From positions 1 to 45,952 of the forward strand of contig NZ_JAKLSQ010000024.1 of NCBI RefSeq assembly GCF_022014495.1: 45,952 nucleotides of DNA. The letters run 5' to 3'. Position numbers and translations under genes: made by a program. Position 1 is the first letter of the stretch, and each line of letters opens with the position of its first letter. Source of the stretch: Sandaracinobacteroides sayramensis (GTDB lineage Bacteria; Pseudomonadota; Alphaproteobacteria; Sphingomonadales; Sphingomonadaceae). The notes beneath the pieces were generated by a model that worked only from the letters and a program-made list of their open reading frames with translations, ran no database searches and was not told the origin of the DNA. Positions 44,231-45,952 of the stretch are shown here, piece after piece.

Positions 44231-45568
44231 TCAACTAGCTTCTGGGTCGGCCTTCGGCAAGAAATCATAAGCGGTTCCGGCGAAATTGCGACGAACCTCC
44301 TCGCTGACGCTGCGTCCATAGGCGCCGATCGCATGGCAGAAGCGCCATTGGGTCACGGCGAAAGTGATTGCGGCATAAGCCAGAATCATCAGGAAACCCG
44401 GCCACCAGGCACCTGCCAGACCGAAAGGCAACAGGGTCCAGAAAAAGGTGTTCCGGCGGCCGCCAATCAGCCGGAACCGCCGCTCGAACGGCCCCCAGTC
44501 GTCCAGCTGGCGGCCCGAAAAGCGCCGGAAGAACTCGCCGGAGGCGGCTTCCGCCAGCGCGAAGATGATGATTCCCCCCGCCGCCAGCCAGGCGGCAAGC
44601 CCGTGGCTTTTCGACAGCCAGACGGCGAGCGCCAGGAACCAGCCATATTCCAGCACCTTGTCCAGCACATGCTCCAGGTCGCCCCAGCGCGAGAACTGGT
44701 GGCGCACCCGCGCCAGCTTCCCGTCCACGCCGTCCAGAGGCCCGACGATCAGCACCAGCGCCAGCGCCCACATCGGCTGCCCCACGGCGAACAGCCAGAT
44801 GGCGGCAAAGCCCAGCACGCCGGTGAAAAGCGTCACCATGTTCGGGCTGACGGGGGTGTTCATCAGCAGCCGCACGAGCGCATTCTCGACCGGCGGGTGG
44901 ATGAACCGCGCCGGCCAGTCGAGGCAGCCCTTCTGCGCGGCGGCGATCAGCGATTCGGTCGCCTTCGCCCGTCCCGCCTCGTCCTGCGGCCGCGCCCAGA
45001 TCATCGGCGCATCGCGGCGACGCGCCGGCGCATAGGTCGGTATCTCCTCGACGATCAGCCGCCCCGCCCCCGCCTCCACGGCGGCGCGCACCAATGTGCC
45101 CGACAATTCCCAATCGCCGAGATCGGCGGCCACCTCCGCGACCAGTGCCGCGGGCAGCAGCGCGGCGCCGGCCCAATGCGTCTCGGAATCCAGCCGCTCC
45201 GCGCCCGCGGGCGCTGCGCCGCCGAAGGCCAGCAAGGCCGGCGCCGCGCGATCCGTCACCAGATGGCTGACCAGCCGCTCGTCTATCAGCAGGCCCGGCG
45301 CCAGATGCAGCACGCTCCGCGTCTCGCCGGCCAGCCGCTCGCCCAGCGCCTCCGCCGTCGGCACCCGCCAGAGCCTGGGATCGTCCGAGAGCCTGGCCGC
45401 AAGATCGGAAGGCAGCGCCGGCGCCACCAGCCACACCGCCTTCGCGCCGGCCTTCAGGGCCATGCGCACCTGCCGCTCCAGCAGGCTGATGCCCCCCACC
45501 TGCCCCAGCCCTGACGGCTGTTCTCCGGGCAGGCTTTCGCCGGCCATCAACAATGCGATGAATCCCAT
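44231..45568 (-). CDS. Fusion of degenerate nucleotidyltransferase domain and CDP-alcohol phosphotransferase
   Basis: A 445-aa protein. Residues 1-190 look like a nucleotidyltransferase fold (QVGGISLLERQVRMALKAGA) without the GAGxGxR signature or its Lys, so probably inactive. Residues 230-430 are a CDP-alcohol transferase domain with about six helices; PVSPNMVTLFTG opens it. The motif near 279-305 has D-G-V-D-G-K-L-A-R and G, but His and Lys at the usual third and fourth Asp positions; an Asp lies one residue early (EHVLDK). The layout matches bifunctional inositol-phosphate cytidylyltransferase/di-inositol-phosphate synthases. ATG 45568 begins the conserved part; it is 88 bp upstream of ino1. 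Confidence 0.82.
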   Translation of the reverse strand: MGFIALLMAGESLPGEQPSGLGQVGGISLLERQVRMALKAGAKAVWLVAPALPSDLAARLSDDPRLWRVPTAEALGERLAGETRSVLHLAPGLLIDERLVSHLVTDRAAPALLAFGGAAPAGAERLDSETHWAGAALLPAALVAEVAADLGDWELSGTLVRAAVEAGAGRLIVEEIPTYAPARRRDAPMIWARPQDEAGRAKATESLIAAAQKGCLDWPARFIHPPVENALVRLLMNTPVSPNMVTLFTGVLGFAAIWLFAVGQPMWALALVLIVGPLDGVDGKLARVRHQFSRWGDLEHVLDKVLEYGWFLALAVWLSKSHGLAAWLAAGGIIIFALAEAASGEFFRRFSGRQLDDWGPFERRFRLIGGRRNTFFWTLLPFGLAGAWWPGFLMILAYAAITFAVTQWRFCHAIGAYGRSVSEEVRRNFAGTAYDFLPKADPEAS

Positions 45569-45637
45569 GGCAGCCGTCCTTAACCGGCGCCGTTCGGGCT
45601 TGCCAGCGGGAAAGGTCGTGCGCAGTGTGACACTTCC

Positions 45638-45952
45638 ATGCAATCTGCACGCCCTGTCGAAATCGAACCACTGTCCAACCGGTTCCTCGTCCATCCAGTC
45701 GCCGCTGGGCTGCTTCCATCGGCGATCCGGCTGGGGATCCACCCCAATGCCGTCACGGGCGCCGGACTGGGCTTCGGCCTCCTCGCCGGCCTCGCCTATC
45801 TCCACTGGCAGGACTGGCGCTTCGCCACGCTCGGCTTCGCGCTGATGATCGGCTGGCATGTGATGGACGGGCTGGACGGGCAACTGGCCCGCGCCACCGG
45901 CAGGACCAGCGACATCGGCCGCCTGCTGGACGGAGTCGCCGACTATGCCACC
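45638..45952 (+). CDS. CDP-alcohol phosphatidyltransferase, 5' part only
   Basis: The first 105 residues of a gene cut by the window end, opposite in direction to the fusion gene with 69 bp between starts. The catalytic motif is complete and canonical: Asp77, Asp80, Gly81, Ala84, Arg85, Gly94, Asp98 and Asp102 (MDGLDGQLARATGRTSDIG). Hydrophobic helices lie near 40-55 and 64-76. Such enzymes move a phosphoalcohol from CDP to an acceptor or join CDP-diacylglycerol to an alcohol. ATG 45638 is the only in-frame start found; no other in-frame start codon lies in the preceding bases. Confidence 0.85.
   Translation, partial: MQSARPVEIEPLSNRFLVHPVAAGLLPSAIRLGIHPNAVTGAGLGFGLLAGLAYLHWQDWRFATLGFALMIGWHVMDGLDGQLARATGRTSDIGRLLDGVADYAT

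Overview
The window is GC-rich, densely coded chromosomal DNA of an alphaproteobacterium, most likely a member of the Sphingomonadales. This rests on gene content and order: MipZ instead of Min proteins, a phasin, an EipA/DUF1134 protein, a K+-independent proton pyrophosphatase, the lptD-surA-pdxA-rsmA order, DUF455 and DUF2141 proteins, a Wzi-type protein and a membrane-anchored LuxR-type regulator. I found no rRNA, tRNA, insertion sequence, prophage or CRISPR array.

Layout. 0-3.8 kb (minus): nusB-thiL-hppA. 4.0-12.9 kb (plus): periplasmic TPR protein, guaB, an RsmB-type methyltransferase, a second TPR protein, a Zur-like Fur-family regulator, dxs, a low-GC unknown membrane protein, tlyA. 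12.9-16.7 kb (minus): phasin with a long repetitive N-terminus and a strong upstream dyad, phosphomanno/glucomutase, a small J-domain membrane protein overlapping mipZ. 16.8-24.9 kb (plus): panC, a PhzF-like isomerase, glnE, bcp, a DUF455 ferritin-like protein, an M23 peptidase, an A-type Fe-S carrier, xthA. 24.9-25.3 kb: the only long gap, with several hairpins and a 30-codon reading frame. 25.2-27.5 kb (minus): RadC-like protein with a small membrane protein, a helical unknown, a LuxR-type HTH protein with a C-terminal membrane anchor.

27.7-42.3 kb is largely envelope biogenesis. A GNAT-fold acyltransferase-like protein lies one base downstream of a fatty-acid-hydroxylase family protein, a candidate ceramide pair. 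LptG/LptF, a DUF2141 protein, then rsmA, pdxA, surA and lptD, EipA, an FAH-family enzyme, PdeM and a Wzi-family outer-membrane protein follow.

42.2-45.95 kb is the most distinctive part. It holds an actinobacterial-type inositol-3-phosphate synthase, a sugar/alcohol-phosphate cytidylyltransferase, a fusion of a degenerate nucleotidyltransferase domain to a CDP-alcohol phosphotransferase, and a divergent second CDP-alcohol phosphatidyltransferase cut by the window edge. Read together they suggest that glucose-6-phosphate is turned into inositol phosphate, activated with CTP, and moved onto a lipid or a second alcohol. The cytidylyltransferase gene overlaps the wzi gene, which ties the set to the cell surface. 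This is my best candidate for an undescribed system; the function is inferred from families and gene order only.
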